Source: Pollenia angustigena
Lineage: Eukaryota > Arthropoda > Insecta > Diptera > Polleniidae
Length of the DNA stretch: 64,000 bases
Assembly (NCBI GenBank): GCA_930367215.1
Contig: OV884058.1
Span: 194,760,208 to 194,824,207 of the forward strand
Direction of reading: 5' to 3'
Part shown: positions 1-11,731 of the stretch, piece by piece
Numbering within the stretch: the stretch's first letter is position 1
Layout of the letters: every line of letters starts with the position of its first letter
The notes under the pieces: model-generated
Told to the model about the DNA's origin: nothing
What the model saw: only the letters and a program-made list of their open reading frames with translations
The model's database searches: none
Program-made: the position numbers and the translations under genes

Positions 1-231
1 AATACAGAGGAGCTTTAAGAAGGAAGACCCCAAACCAAAGGAACGAATCCAGAAGTCAACTATAATACGTCAATAATATATATATATATATAAAGTAAGC
101 CTTTATTTTTTCTCCTTATTTTATTTTTAAGTTAAAATAATACATACATACATATAAAAAAGAAAAAAAAAAAACGAATGTGTCTATAAACCAAACCTTC
201 TTATTAGTGTAAAATCTTCTTTAAATTTTCT

Positions 232-435
232 ATGAGTGATAGTGACGACGTGTCCGAATACCCATCTGATTTAGAATACGAAATAGAAAGCGACGATTAC
301 ATAGCTAAAATACTTGATTCAGGAATAGAATCGAACGACGGGTATCTAACGGACGAGATAAACCAAGATAGACGTGACGAAAGATTGAGTAGGAATAGAC
401 GAATATTTAGGAAAAGGGTCAGAAGCAGTGTTTAA
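232..435 (+). CDS. Short acidic ORF in the leader of element A, 3' end cut by a hAT
   Basis: A 67-codon ORF with a proper ATG, rich in Asp, Glu and Ser in its first two thirds and in Arg at its end. The hAT insertion begins at 426, so the last few codons belong to the hAT end. With the hAT and one duplicated octamer left out, the frame continues only a few codons past 5361 before a TAA at 5371-5373, giving about 68 residues. It lies upstream of gag and matches no family I recognise. It could be a leader peptide of the retroelement or chance. Confidence 0.25.
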   Translation: MSDSDDVSEYPSDLEYEIESDDYIAKILDSGIESNDGYLTDEINQDRRDERLSRNRRIFRKRVRSSV

Positions 436-723
436 AAATGCTTGACTATTTTTAATGCTTTTGTAATTGCTTAACTTAACTTAAGAAAAAGAACACAGTA
501 AAAGCAAACAGCAAAAGCAGAAAAAGTGAGAGTAAATAATTTATTTACTATCACTATGTGTATGTTCTCAGCTTAAAGTTTAAACATTCAGCCAAGCAAC
601 CACTTAAGAAAATGCTGTTGCTGTAAGTAATATGTTTTTGTTTTTTTTATGTAGTTGCTTTGCTGGCTGTTTAAACATTTTTTGACTTGATCGCTGTTGC
701 TTTGACGGTAAGAACAAAGAATT

Positions 724-2908
724 ATGGCGCCGCGTGTAAATCGAAGAATTATTGAAAAATATTTTGATTTTGATAATGGCCAAGCTATGTGTAAAATTTG
801 CTCACATATGTTAAAAAGTGATAGAGTTTTTAATCTAAAAACTCATATTATTAAAGTGCACAAAATAAAAGAAAACGAATTTTCAAACGAAGGGATTATT
901 GGGTGCGATTCTGTTGCCAAAAACACGGAAAACAAATTTAGAAAACACGTTGTGAAAATCGATATGAGCAAAAAACAGTTATTTCGGTCATACATTGGTT
1001 TAGTGACGGAAGATAGCATTCCGTTTAATATTCTCAATTCCAAAAATTTTAAAAACATTGTGGAACCTATTTGCCGTGGTTTAAGTATTAAATTGGGAAA
1101 ACGTTTCTGTCTTAATAGTAGTAATTGTAAAAATGTTCTTAAAGTAGTTTCGGACAACATCAGAAATTCCATAAAAATCGAGCTAAACCAACGCTTTTTA
1201 TCTTTAAAGATTGATAGTGCAACTCGTTTGTCGCGAAATGTGTTTGGTATTAGTGGACAATTTATCAAAAACGACGAAATCCAATCGGTCATATTGGGAA
1301 TGGTTGAGCTTAAGGGTATAGGCGCAAGCTCTTCAAGAAATTTGGCGACTGAAATTTTAAATACTTTAACTAAATATGAAGTAAACTTAAGCCAAATTAT
1401 TTCAATAACATCTGATAACGGGGCGAATATGATTAAAACTACAAAAATTTTATCACACTGCAGCATTTTTGAAGACGGTAATGAAGTACACGATATTGAT
1501 GATGGAAATGAAATGTATTTAAAAAATATTCAAATATTTGAGGATTCTACAGAACTGCATTTGGGTGATATTCAAATATGTCGCTGTGCAGCACATATAG
1601 CACAGCTTTGCGCACTAGACATGACGAAGAATACTGAAATAAAAAATTTTTTACTTAGCTGCAGAAATTTAGTGAAATTTATCAAAAAACCATCCAACGG
1701 TTATCGCGAAATATTTCAGCTTAAAAATTTAACGGTACCCTTGCTTGATTGTCCAACCAGATGGGGATCTACGTACAACATGGTAAAGTCACTAAGAAAC
1801 GCGAAAGATGAACTAATACAAATTGAACCAATAAAAAATAAATCCCTTGATGAAAACTTTGAGTTAAATGATAGTTTCTGGGATTTTGTTGACGCATATT
1901 GTGTTTGTTTTGAGCCTCTTCAGCATACGATTATAAAATTCCAGCACGAACAATTACATTATGGAAATTTTTATGCTGAATGGCTAAAGTGTAAATTATG
2001 CACTGAAAAAATAATTGAAAACGGCGACAAAACTTATACAGAAAGAATTGCAACAAACCTTTTACACATTATGGAAAATAGGACTAAAAAACTATTGAAC
2101 AACGAAAACCTAATTGCATGTCTTTATCTCGACCCACGCTTTAACCACACATTAACACAGGCGCAAAAGCTTGAAGCAGCTGCGTATCTTAAGAAGCTGC
2201 ATGAAAGAATAAAAACTATTAATATAAACACAGCACAAAATCAGACCTTGGAATCCAGCCCTCCAATCGTCGAAAGTATGAACTTTTTACAAAAAGCTGA
2301 TGAATATCTAAGTGAATATTTAACTCGGAACTTTGCACGAACAACCAATGAAAGTAATGACGTATTTGCAAAAATTTAAAATCTACAGCTTCCGTTTTTA
2401 CGTGTAGACTCCAACGTTCTACAATTTTGGAAAAATAAGCAATACAGTGATCCCGAGCTTTATGCTTTAAGCAATATTTGCTTTGCGGTTCCACCAACCC
2501 AGGTTAATACAAAAAATTTTACATTATTTTTTTTTTTTTATTAATAAAAATCATAAAAAATTTTTTTGAAATATAAAAGGTTTATTGAACAAATTTTCAT
2601 AGAATACTCGTTTCATAAACCTTTTATAAACCTCAAGGCGAATTAACACATGTATGAATTCGCCTTGATAAACCTGAAATGCTTTTTTATGAATATAAGG
2701 GTCAACCTATTATAACGGTATAGTTTAAAGAAACCTTCTATTTCAGGTTACAATTGAACGTGCCTTTTCCTCACTTAAACTTATGTTAACAGATAACCGC
2801 AACAGGATGAATCAGGATACACTGGAAAACATTTTACTGGTTAAATTGAATGCCGCATATTTAGATCAGGCAATCGAAACGTTACCGTTGTTTGAAGATA
2901 CCGATTAA
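724..2908 (+). pseudogene. hAT transposase with N-terminal BED zinc finger, one in-frame stop, one intron
   Basis: The protein begins at an ATG (724) and has a BED-type finger with C23, C26, H41 and H46. A hAT catalytic core follows, including the segment TSDNGANM near residue 230. The first ORF ends at a TAA at 2377-2379, but the same frame stays open beyond it to 2502 and reads plausible hAT sequence, so this is a nonsense change. The frame then meets a GT donor at 2503, resumes after an AG acceptor at 2746 and ends at 2906-2908 with the hAT dimerisation segment (IERAFSSLK...NR). About 646 codons in all, the usual length. The protein would cut and paste the element in the nucleus. The stop makes this copy probably non-functional unless read through. 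Confidence 0.9.
2503..2746 (+). other. Phase-0 intron in the hAT transposase, with an 11-bp-stem hairpin
   Basis: Donor CAG|GTTAAT and acceptor TTTCAG|GTT bracket 244 bp. Joining them keeps the frame between the catalytic part and the C-terminal dimerisation part. Inside is an inverted repeat, CAAGGCGAATT at 2634-2644 and its complement at 2657-2667. Repeated TTTATAAACC-like words resemble a stretch at about 61640-61730, so a small decayed MITE may lie in the intron. Confidence 0.75.
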
Positions 2909-3586
2909 AAAATTAACACGTATTAATATCATAGAATATCTAATAATATAACACTTAATTATAATTATTTCATACTACTGGAAAAGGATTCATCAATATT
3001 TATTTCGCTTAGTTTTTATTTTTATTATTTGTTAAAAATGTTAAAACCCTTGATATGTACATATTTCGTTAAATATACATATGAATAAGTTTAAGCTGAC
3101 AAATAAACAAATTAATTTAAAAAAAAAACATGTGAAGTCTTATTTATTTTCATATGTACCTACGTATTTACATATTTATTGAGAAAAAGTACTAAAAACA
3201 TTAAAGAAATAGGTACCTAAAAATATGGTTTTGCGTAACTCACTAAATCAAAGAACAAAAATTAGTTTTTTCGCAAAAAAAAAAAACATCTAACGGTAAT
3301 GATCTTTAAACAATTCTCTCTGCAAAAATACTAAGAAATTCAAAATATTCAAAATATATGTATGAAGTGCCAGCCAGCAACAGCAAAGAAGTTAACTTGC
3401 TGACTTTAAGCAAATGAAAAGCAAAAAAAAAACATGAACAAAATTTATTACTTACTTAAGTTGTTGCGTTGCTGACTGATTCAGCAAAGAACATACACAT
3501 AGCGAGACTAAAAAAATTATTTACTCTCTCTTTTTCTGCTTTTGCTTTTTTGCTTTTGCTTACTCTCTTTCAAAGTAATAAAAGGC

Positions 3587-5248
3587 CAGCGTTACCGTTC
3601 AAAATTTTCAAAAAGGGGCACAAAAAGGGGATTTTCAAAATAAAAGTGGCACTTTAAAAATAAGACCATTTTCATTTTTATTAAGTTATTTTCACGGAAA
3701 ACATAAACGTTACAAAAAATAAGCCTCTTCTTATGTATAAATAAAAGGCCTAACTCCACTTTTCGAAAATTTCTCAATTTGTTATATTACTATCTAATTA
3801 GATGTGAACTCTTTGAAAATGATTTGGTTCTTTTATAATTTAAATATTTTCCTTTAAAAAATATGAAAAATTGGTATAGGGTTTTTTAATCTTATATTAT
3901 TTTTTCCGAAGCTACCAGCCAGATAAAAGGAAAATATACATAACAAAATTAGGCCATTATATATTGCTTAAATATGAATTGTTTGGCAAATTTCTATTTG
4001 TAGCATTTTAAATTTTGAAAATCCATTTTTCAAACAATACTAATTTTCTCTAGTCTTTATTTTGTGGAGTAAGGCCTTTTAGCATTTGACACATCCATAT
4101 ATAGTCGAACTTCCCTATATTATACAGAACTAACATTTTTTTTCTATTGTTTATAAAAACTGTTATTTTAGTTCGATTATCTATTAACATTTGCTTCAAT
4201 AATATCCATATAAGGAACAGTTTGAAGACTTCTGCGTTAAGTGTTTAATTGCTTGTAAGAATTAAAGTGCTGGAAAATAATCAGCTAGGCTACAAAACCT
4301 TTTGTGCTGCTTATTTAACTTTTAATGATCAAATCTATTTTAAAAGAAATGCTGCTACATTTTTGTCCACTAAAACGAGCGACTGTTATTAAAATCGTTA
4401 TCAAGAAACTAAGATACTGCCATGCTACCTTTGCGCTTAGTTAATTGTATACCATATTTTTAGGTAATTTTACCTATGATTTTTTTTGTGTGTAAGGAGA
4501 TCAAATTATAATAATTTTTAAATTTGTTCATTATATAGAAAGCTTCATTTTATAGAACTTCACTATAGAGATGTTCGAATGTATATATACACAGTGAAAA
4601 AACACGTCTTGTTTGCAAGTTAACGTATATGAACTGTTGCATATAATTTTACCCTTCACCACAGCTGGAAATATATAAGTTCGTTATTATATAAGTTTGT
4701 CGTTCCATTTTTAATTTAACAAAATCGGTTACTAATTGACTTAGAAATAGACTTATAACCACGTTAATGTTCCCAAAATAAGGGTTTTGGCACATTAGCG
4801 CCTTTATTATGAGTGATAGGTGGACCAAATTTAGTTCTGATATTTCTTATTAGGAGAAGTTAGTAGTCGTACGATTTTTATTAATGCATTACAGTGCTAT
4901 GCTGTTTCTTTAGTTGTTATATAAGTATCTAATTTCCGAAAATATGCATCTATATATATTTATTAAAAAGTTCAACATGGACTGCCGGGTATCAACTTTC
5001 AGTCTATTGGACCACTTATTGTTTTATAATGCTAATTTAAAAAAAAAAATCCGTTTAGCGGATGCACTTCTATGCGGAAAAATAAAAACATACAATCATA
5101 TAAAAGCTGGAAGTTCAAACAGGGGCAAAAGGGGCACAAAAACATACAAAATGATACAAAAGGGGATTTAAAATAAAGGGGCAAAGAAAGTGGCATGGCA
5201 TTAAAAAAGGGACAAAAATGCGACTTTAGTCGCATAACGGTAACGCTG
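3587..5248. mobile_element. Non-autonomous hAT-like element (1.66 kb) nested in the larger hAT
   Basis: Terminal inverted repeats CAGCGTTACCGTT (left from 3587, right ending 5248) are flanked by an exact 8-bp duplication TAAAAGGC at 3579-3586 and 5249-5256. Near both ends are purine-rich blocks such as AAAAGGGGCACAAAAA, in the same orientation. The interior is AT-rich and I see no transposase-like coding, so it would depend on a related element. Confidence 0.92.
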
Positions 5249-5446
5249 TAAAAGGCATTGAAAAATACAGTTTTTTAATTTGCAGCAAAAAGTGTAAACA
5301 AAGCAAAAATTTCGGTACTGTTGCTATTTTAAAGCAAGCAATTTAAACACTGGTCAGAAGATATTTAAGATAAAATTAATTTTAAATAAACTCTAATACA
5401 GACCAAACTCAACAGAAAAAAAAACAATCCTTTTATTGTATAAAAG

Positions 5447-7228
5447 ATGGCGCAAATTAGTTTTGACCCACTTAAATATTTAGGAACTCTTCCCGAATTC
5501 AATGGGGATAGCAGAGAGCTACAAAATTTCATTAAATTAATAGACAGAGTACATCATATTCTACAAACTTACGATGACATTTCACAAGGACTGTTTTCCG
5601 ACCTAATTAAAAACAAACTGAAAGGGAAAGCTAGGGAAGTAATCGATATAAACTTTCAGGCAACCTCATGGACAGATATTAAATTGGTACTTCAAAATAA
5701 CTTTGGAGATAGATTAAGTTGCGACGAACTATTTGACTCACTTCGAGCAACCACCTTCAAAACAACCAGTTTAGAATTTTTTGAAGAAATTAAGAATAAA
5801 CTTAGACGACTAAATAGCAAGACACTTTTTGTACTAGGACAAGGACAGGATCAAGGAACCCTAAACACAGTTGCCCAGAATAACTCTCGCACAGCATTGA
5901 ACGTTTTCAAGTCAAAAATACCTGAGCCGATGAAAACAATATTGACATGTAGGAACCAGAGATCAGCAATGAGTAGTGAAAAAGTGAGTAGAGCTAAATC
6001 ATGACTCATAAATTCTTGTACTTATACGCACTCATACTTATTCCAATGTGATTCAAACTCATATTCACTCAAAAGTTTTATTTTATTCATCGTACTCATA
6101 CTTACCAACATTTGTAATGTTTGATTTAGAATATACTCAAGTCAATGTGTATAAGCGAAGCAAAATGCGAGGCTGCCAGATTTGTCCCCGAAATAGCAAA
6201 GTGACGATTTGGCAATTACAGTTTACTAAAGTAACATGTATGAAGTAGACGATTTTTCGGCAAAATTTGTCTGGCAGCGCTGATTATTAAGTTGTGTGTT
6301 TTCTCTGTTGTGTTAAAACGGTAAATGGATGAGATAATGATTTGAATCATTGTGAGTATTGTAAGTATTTTCTTGAAATTATAAATCAAGCTGAGGTCAT
6401 TTATGAGTATGCGTATAATGTCGACGTCGCACTCATAAATATTTCTCTTGTGAGTATGAGTGAATCAGAGTAGTTTAGTTTAAATGATTTCTACGCACTT
6501 ATACTTACAATTGCATGAGTCAGAATGAGTAGCGAAAAAACGATTCATTGCTGATCTCTGGTAGGAACCCCGGCACCTTAGAAGAAGCTATGAATATTCC
6601 GTTCGAAGCGGGATATGCACACCTTCGAGTAGATACTAAGCAACATTTTAATTATAACAGAAATGAACAAAAGCAGCAAAATCCTAAACAACAAAATTTT
6701 AAACCACACTTTCAAGCCCAACCAAGGAATATAGTACCAACATTCCAAAACAATGGTAGAAATTTCTCAAATCAAAATCAAGGAAGAAATTTTCAAACAC
6801 AATACCCACAAAGACAATTTCCCCAACAGTTCTCAAATCAAAATCAAGGAAGAAATTTTCAAACACAATACCCACAAAGACAATTTCCCCAACAGTTCTC
6901 AAATCAACAACCACAAACACAAAACACCAGGAACCCCCCACAAAACATACGATACCCAACACAACAATACCAATACTCCCAAAATCCACAACAACAGCAA
7001 ATACCACCCCCTGAACCCATGGACATAAACAACCATGAAGTAGACGAAGAAAATTTTATACAATACCCAACACAACAACAATATCAACATTTCCGAAACC
7101 CAACACAACAAGAATACCAACACTTCGAAAACGAACAACGACAACATATTCCACCTAATGACGCAAACAACCACATAATAAACGGGGAAAATTTTCAATC
7201 ACCAGCCTCGGGAACCTTCCACATATAG
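5447..7228 (+). pseudogene. gag: Gag of retroelement A, interrupted by a 604-bp MITE
   Basis: The ATG at 5447 starts a Gag-like protein with the retrotransposon capsid pattern (LPEFNGDSRELQNFI near residue 15). It is cut at 5956 by the MITE. The interrupting length including one target duplication is 612 bp, a multiple of three, so the frame is the same on both sides and runs on to 7228. The C-terminal third is rich in Asn, Gln and Pro with no CCHC zinc knuckle, as in 17.6/297-type Gags. It includes a perfect 66-bp tandem duplication at 6764-6829 and 6830-6895. Gag would form the particle shell around the element RNA. Confidence 0.88.
5957..6560. mobile_element. 604-bp hAT MITE in gag of element A
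   Basis: Inverted ends CAGAGATCAGCAATGA (left from 5957, right ending 6560) are flanked by the exact 8-bp duplication GTAGGAAC at 5949-5956 and 6561-6568. Near the ends are many copies of short words like ATGAGTAT, typical subterminal repeats. No transposase is encoded. Confidence 0.93.
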
Positions 7229-10200
7229 AAATTCAAACTAAACTAGGACACATAAAATTATTAATCGACACTGGTGCAACCAACTCAATCCTGAACCCTG
7301 GCATCTGTCATCCTAAATGGTTGCACACAACAGATCCTATTACTATAAAAACATTACTTAATAAAACCCAATTAAATCAAAAAGCTAGAATTAAGACTTT
7401 TAAAGAATTCGGAAAAAAACTCGACTTCATAGAATTTTTTATAATGAAATTCCACGATTATTATGATGGCCTAATAGGGAATGACATACTCATACCATTG
7501 GAAGCATGTATAAATTATAAAAATAAAATGATTGAAATAGGCGACTTAACCCTACCTATTTTCCAAGACTACCAAAAAATAACCAAAGACGAACATAAAA
7601 TGAAGATAAGAAAACCCAAAACTTAGAAAGAATATATTTTGAAGAAACATTACAAGACACCAAAGTAACTCTTGAAAATCAAATTCGAACAAATCACCTT
7701 AATAGCGAAGAGAAATCACACCTATTAAAAATCACAAAAAACTATTCTGAAATATTTTACCAAGAAAATTCCAAACTTTCATTCACATCTGCTATAAAGC
7801 ATAATATCCGCACTGTCAATAATGTTCCAATATTTACTAAATCATACCGATACCCTTATATACATAAACAAGAAGTAGAAAACCAAGTTCAAGAAATGCT
7901 TAGACATAAGATAATAAGACCCAGCAACTCTCCCTATTCTGCACCTGTATGGATTGTGCCGAAGAAGGCCGACGCCAGCGGGAAAAGTAAATGGCGTCTT
8001 GTCATCGATTACCGTAAATTAAACGAGGTAACAGTGGATGACAAATACCCGATGCCAAATATCGATGAAATATTAGACAAACTGGGAAGATGCCAGTACT
8101 TTACCACCCTTGATTTAGCCAAGGGGTTTCATCAAATCGAGATCGCTGAAGAAGACATTCATAAAACCGCTTTCAGCGTGGAAAACGGTCATTATGAATT
8201 CTTACGAATGCCGTTTGGGCTGAAGACAGCCCCAGCGACATTTCAAAGACTGATGAATACAGTCTTAAATCAGTATATAAATAAGATATGTCTAGTTTAT
8301 CTAGACGGTATTATAATTTTCTCCACGTCATTACAAGAGCATCTAAACTCTATTAGACTAATATTTAATAAATTAAGAGAAGCTAACCTTAAGATTCAAT
8401 TAGACAAATCGGAATTTTTAAGAAAAGAAACTGAATTCCTGGGACATATTGTTACACAAGAAGGAATAAAACCAAACCCAAAAAAAATTGAGTGCGTTAA
8501 GAACTTTCCCATTCCTAAGACCCCAAAACAAATTAAGCAATTTCTTGGCCTAACAGGCTATTACAGAAAATTCATCAAAGATTACTCACTGGTAGCAAAA
8601 CCAATGACTAGATACCTAAAAAAGGACGCTAAATTAAATATATCAGACCCACAATACCAAGACAGTTTCAATACTCTAAAAACTTTGTTAATAAACGAAC
8701 CAATCCTTACATATCCAGATTTTTCAAAAAGGTTTACAGTCACTACAGACGCTAGTAACTTCGCTTTAGGCGCAGTATTATCCCAAGATAACCATCCAAT
8801 CTGCTTCGCAAGCCGTACACTTAACGAGCACGAATGTAATTACAGTACAATAGAAAAGGAACTTTTAGCGATTGTTTGGGCCACAAAGTACTTTAGACCA
8901 TACATTTTTGGGCGGAAATTCGTCATCGAGACAGACCATAAACCATTAACTTGGCTATTTTCAATCAAAGAGCCCAATTCGAAACTAGTCAGATGGAGGC
9001 TCAAGCTCTCAGAATTCGATTATGAAATTAAGTACAAAAAAGGAACGAAAAACAGCAACGCTGACGCGCTGTCAAGGATAGAGCCTCAAGTTGTTGGCAT
9101 AAATTCATTGGAAGTCGAACCACTTACTATAAGAGAAACCGAATCCCCCATCAATATCTTTAAAAACCAAATCATTATTAAGAAAATTGTATCAGGTTCA
9201 GCTAGAATAAAAAATGAAAAAGTATTTAAAAATAATAGAAAAATCATAGGAATCAAAGAACTCGATAGGGATACAGCAATTTCGCTGTTAAAGAACCACT
9301 TTCACCCGAACCAATTGAACGCAATTTTATTAGAAAACGAATTCTTTGATATAATAAGAGGCATTTACGAAGAACTCTTCTCAAATAATAATAACTTTAG
9401 GATAATAAGATGCGCTAAATTGCTAAAAGATATCAGCGATGAAGATCAATTAGTAAAATTAATAGAGGAAGAACACAGAAGTAAAAATCATAGGGGAATA
9501 CAGGCTGTTTATGACCATCTCAAAACCGAGATATATAATCCCCAGCTTAAATTAAGGATAACACAGTTCATCAACAATTGCGAAATATGCACTCTGGAGA
9601 AATACGATAGAAAACCACCCAAAATACAATACAAAATCAGTGAAACTCCTTCAAAACCTCGAGAGATTGTACATGTGGACGTATTCTACACTTTAGGAAA
9701 AGAAATCTTTATGACAATAATAGATAAATTCTCAAAACACGCCGTGGCCTACAAACTAAACGGTAGAACCTGGGTAGAATTTAAAACAAAAATTTTACAG
9801 TATATAAACACATATGGAAAGATCCAAAAAATAGTTGTAGATAACGAATTAGGATTTAAGGCTATTCCCATGCAAGAATTCCTAAGGAAAGAAACCATTA
9901 ACATACATTTTACGTCAAATAGTAACCATACTTCTAACTCAGATATCGAAAGACTACACAATACAATTATCAGACTCTTAAGACACGACACAAGCAGTAA
10001 AGACGACACTACAGAAGAAAAGATGATGAGAATTATAGGTTTTTACAACAATACAATTCATAGTACAACTAAAATCAAGCCAATTGACTTTTTAACGGGA
10101 AAAATTACGGAGGAAAGATATAATGAAATCCACGACCTAATAGTTAGACAAAAAGAAAAATATATAGGTAAACTTAATAAAGACAGAACTGACGTACAAA

Positions 10201-10397
10201 TAGAAGAAGGAATTAATTATATTAAAGAAGTTAGGGGAGGTAAGAACCATAGGAAGTACAGGAAAATACACTCAAAGAAAATCGACGAAGACCACATAGT
10301 AAATACCAAGACGGGACACAAATATTATAAGACTCATGTTAAACCTAGAAAGAGATATCAAGACAAAGATAACCCAACTATACCGAGTACAACATGA
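7229..10397 (+). pseudogene. pol: Pol of element A: protease, RT with lost catalytic Asp, RNase H, integrase
   Basis: Protease motif DTGATNS lies at about 7269. It is in the -1 frame relative to gag, as expected for a ribosomal frameshift in this group. A further frame change near 7600-7620 separates protease from RT and looks like a one-base loss. From 7896 the frame is open for 833 codons. The RT box that should read YLDD reads YLDG: the second catalytic aspartate is a glycine codon at 8307-8309. RNase H follows (TTDASNFALGAVLS, about 8740-8780). Integrase has an H-H-C-C finger (about 9474-9590) and a D-D-E core (about 9680-9950). It would copy and integrate the element, but this copy cannot polymerise. 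Confidence 0.9.
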
Positions 10398-11731
10398 TTT
10401 TTTTTTCCAGATGACGACTTGGACGTTAATATTAATGATACTAGTAACTGCAAATGCACAATACTTAGATATTCAGGATCTAACAAATAACAATGGGTAT
10501 ATCCCAATTAAATTAGAAGAAATTAGACCAATAGAAAGCTATTCGAAAATAATACACATTATCAACACGACCATGTATGAAGAAACAATAGAACTAATTG
10601 GAAACAACGTAGAGACACTCAAAACTACTACAACAGATACTAAAACACTACTAGACACAGTCTTCAAAAATTTTGCCATACTAAAAGCTAAGATAGAAAA
10701 CCTTAACCCACAATTCAGACAAAAACGAGGATTAATTAACATAATAGGAAAAGGACTAAAAATTGTGGCAGGCACAATGGACAGCGAAGATGAAAAACAC
10801 ATTAACTACTATATAAAGCAACTTTACGAAAATAACGGAATTCTAACCAATACAATACATAACCTAACCCAAGTCAACGGCTTCTTCTCAAATCAGATAA
10901 AAAACATAACGGATCATATCAATACACAACAAGTACGTGTAGAAAAATATTTAAATCAATTCAAACATACTTTTCAAAACAAAATAGCAACGTTAGAGGA
11001 CGAAGTTACGTATATGGGACACATTTACCAAATCAACAATGACATCGCACTTTTACGCGATCATATTGACGACTTAGCACAAGTTATATTCTCCAGTAAA
11101 CTTGGTATTATCCCGACTGATATTCTTACACCCAATGAAATGGATCTAATAACAGACTTTGAGAGTTATACACACATAAAGACATCCGTAGCTTTACACG
11201 ATAAAAACATATTGTTAATCTTTTAAATACCCTCATACTCAAAAGAAACTCTTAGCAAAATTACTTTTGAACCGATTCCGGACACAAGAAATAAAACATT
11301 AGCATTAGAATCATACACAGTTCTCGTCGATCGTAACAAAAATATTTATGAACCACTTTTTCAAGAAAATTTAGAGAAGAATTTAATAATGCTAAAAAAT
11401 GATTGTATACAAAATATATTAAAATATAAGGAGGCTAATTGCCCAATGAAAAATTCTGAAACAGAAGAAGTAATAGAAATACTTCCTGGTTTACTGATAT
11501 TTAAAAATTATTTCCAAGATATTAAACATAACTGTAACGACAATGAATTAAAAATTAAAGGAACCTTTTTTATTAAATTCGAAAATTGTAAAATTTCAAC
11601 TGAAACTAAAAATTTTAGTAATACTTATTTAAGAATAAAAGACAAAATAATACTTCCAAGTATTATAACAAAAATCAAAAATAATAAAAATTTTACTCTT
11701 AATGATTTAAAACTAGAAACATTATACTTAA

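Larger units (their letters stand above)
426..5352 (+). mobile_element. hAT transposon with near-complete transposase, carrying a nested hAT-like element
   Basis: The ends are inverted repeats starting CAGTGTTTAAA (left 426, right end 5352). They are flanked by an exact 8-bp target duplication GTCAGAAG at 418-425 and 5353-5360, the hAT hallmark. Long subterminal inverted repeats rich in AGCAAAAGCAG lie at about 497-660 and 3420-3567. Without the nested element at 3587-5248 the transposon is about 3.26 kb, a normal autonomous hAT size. It is inserted in the leader of element A. Confidence 0.93.

Noticed and set aside
1..230. Possible 5' LTR of element A at the window start
   Set aside because: A TTTTATTTTTAAGTTAAA word is shared with the 3' LTR region, but no primer site follows and the match does not extend, so the 5' LTR is taken to lie outside.
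843..1466. Minus-strand 207-codon ORF
   Set aside because: It lies wholly over the hAT transposase and reads as hydrophobic shadow sequence with no motif.
6699..7198. Two minus-strand ORFs rich in Val, Phe and Leu
   Set aside because: They are the complement of the Asn/Gln-rich gag tail and its 66-bp duplication.
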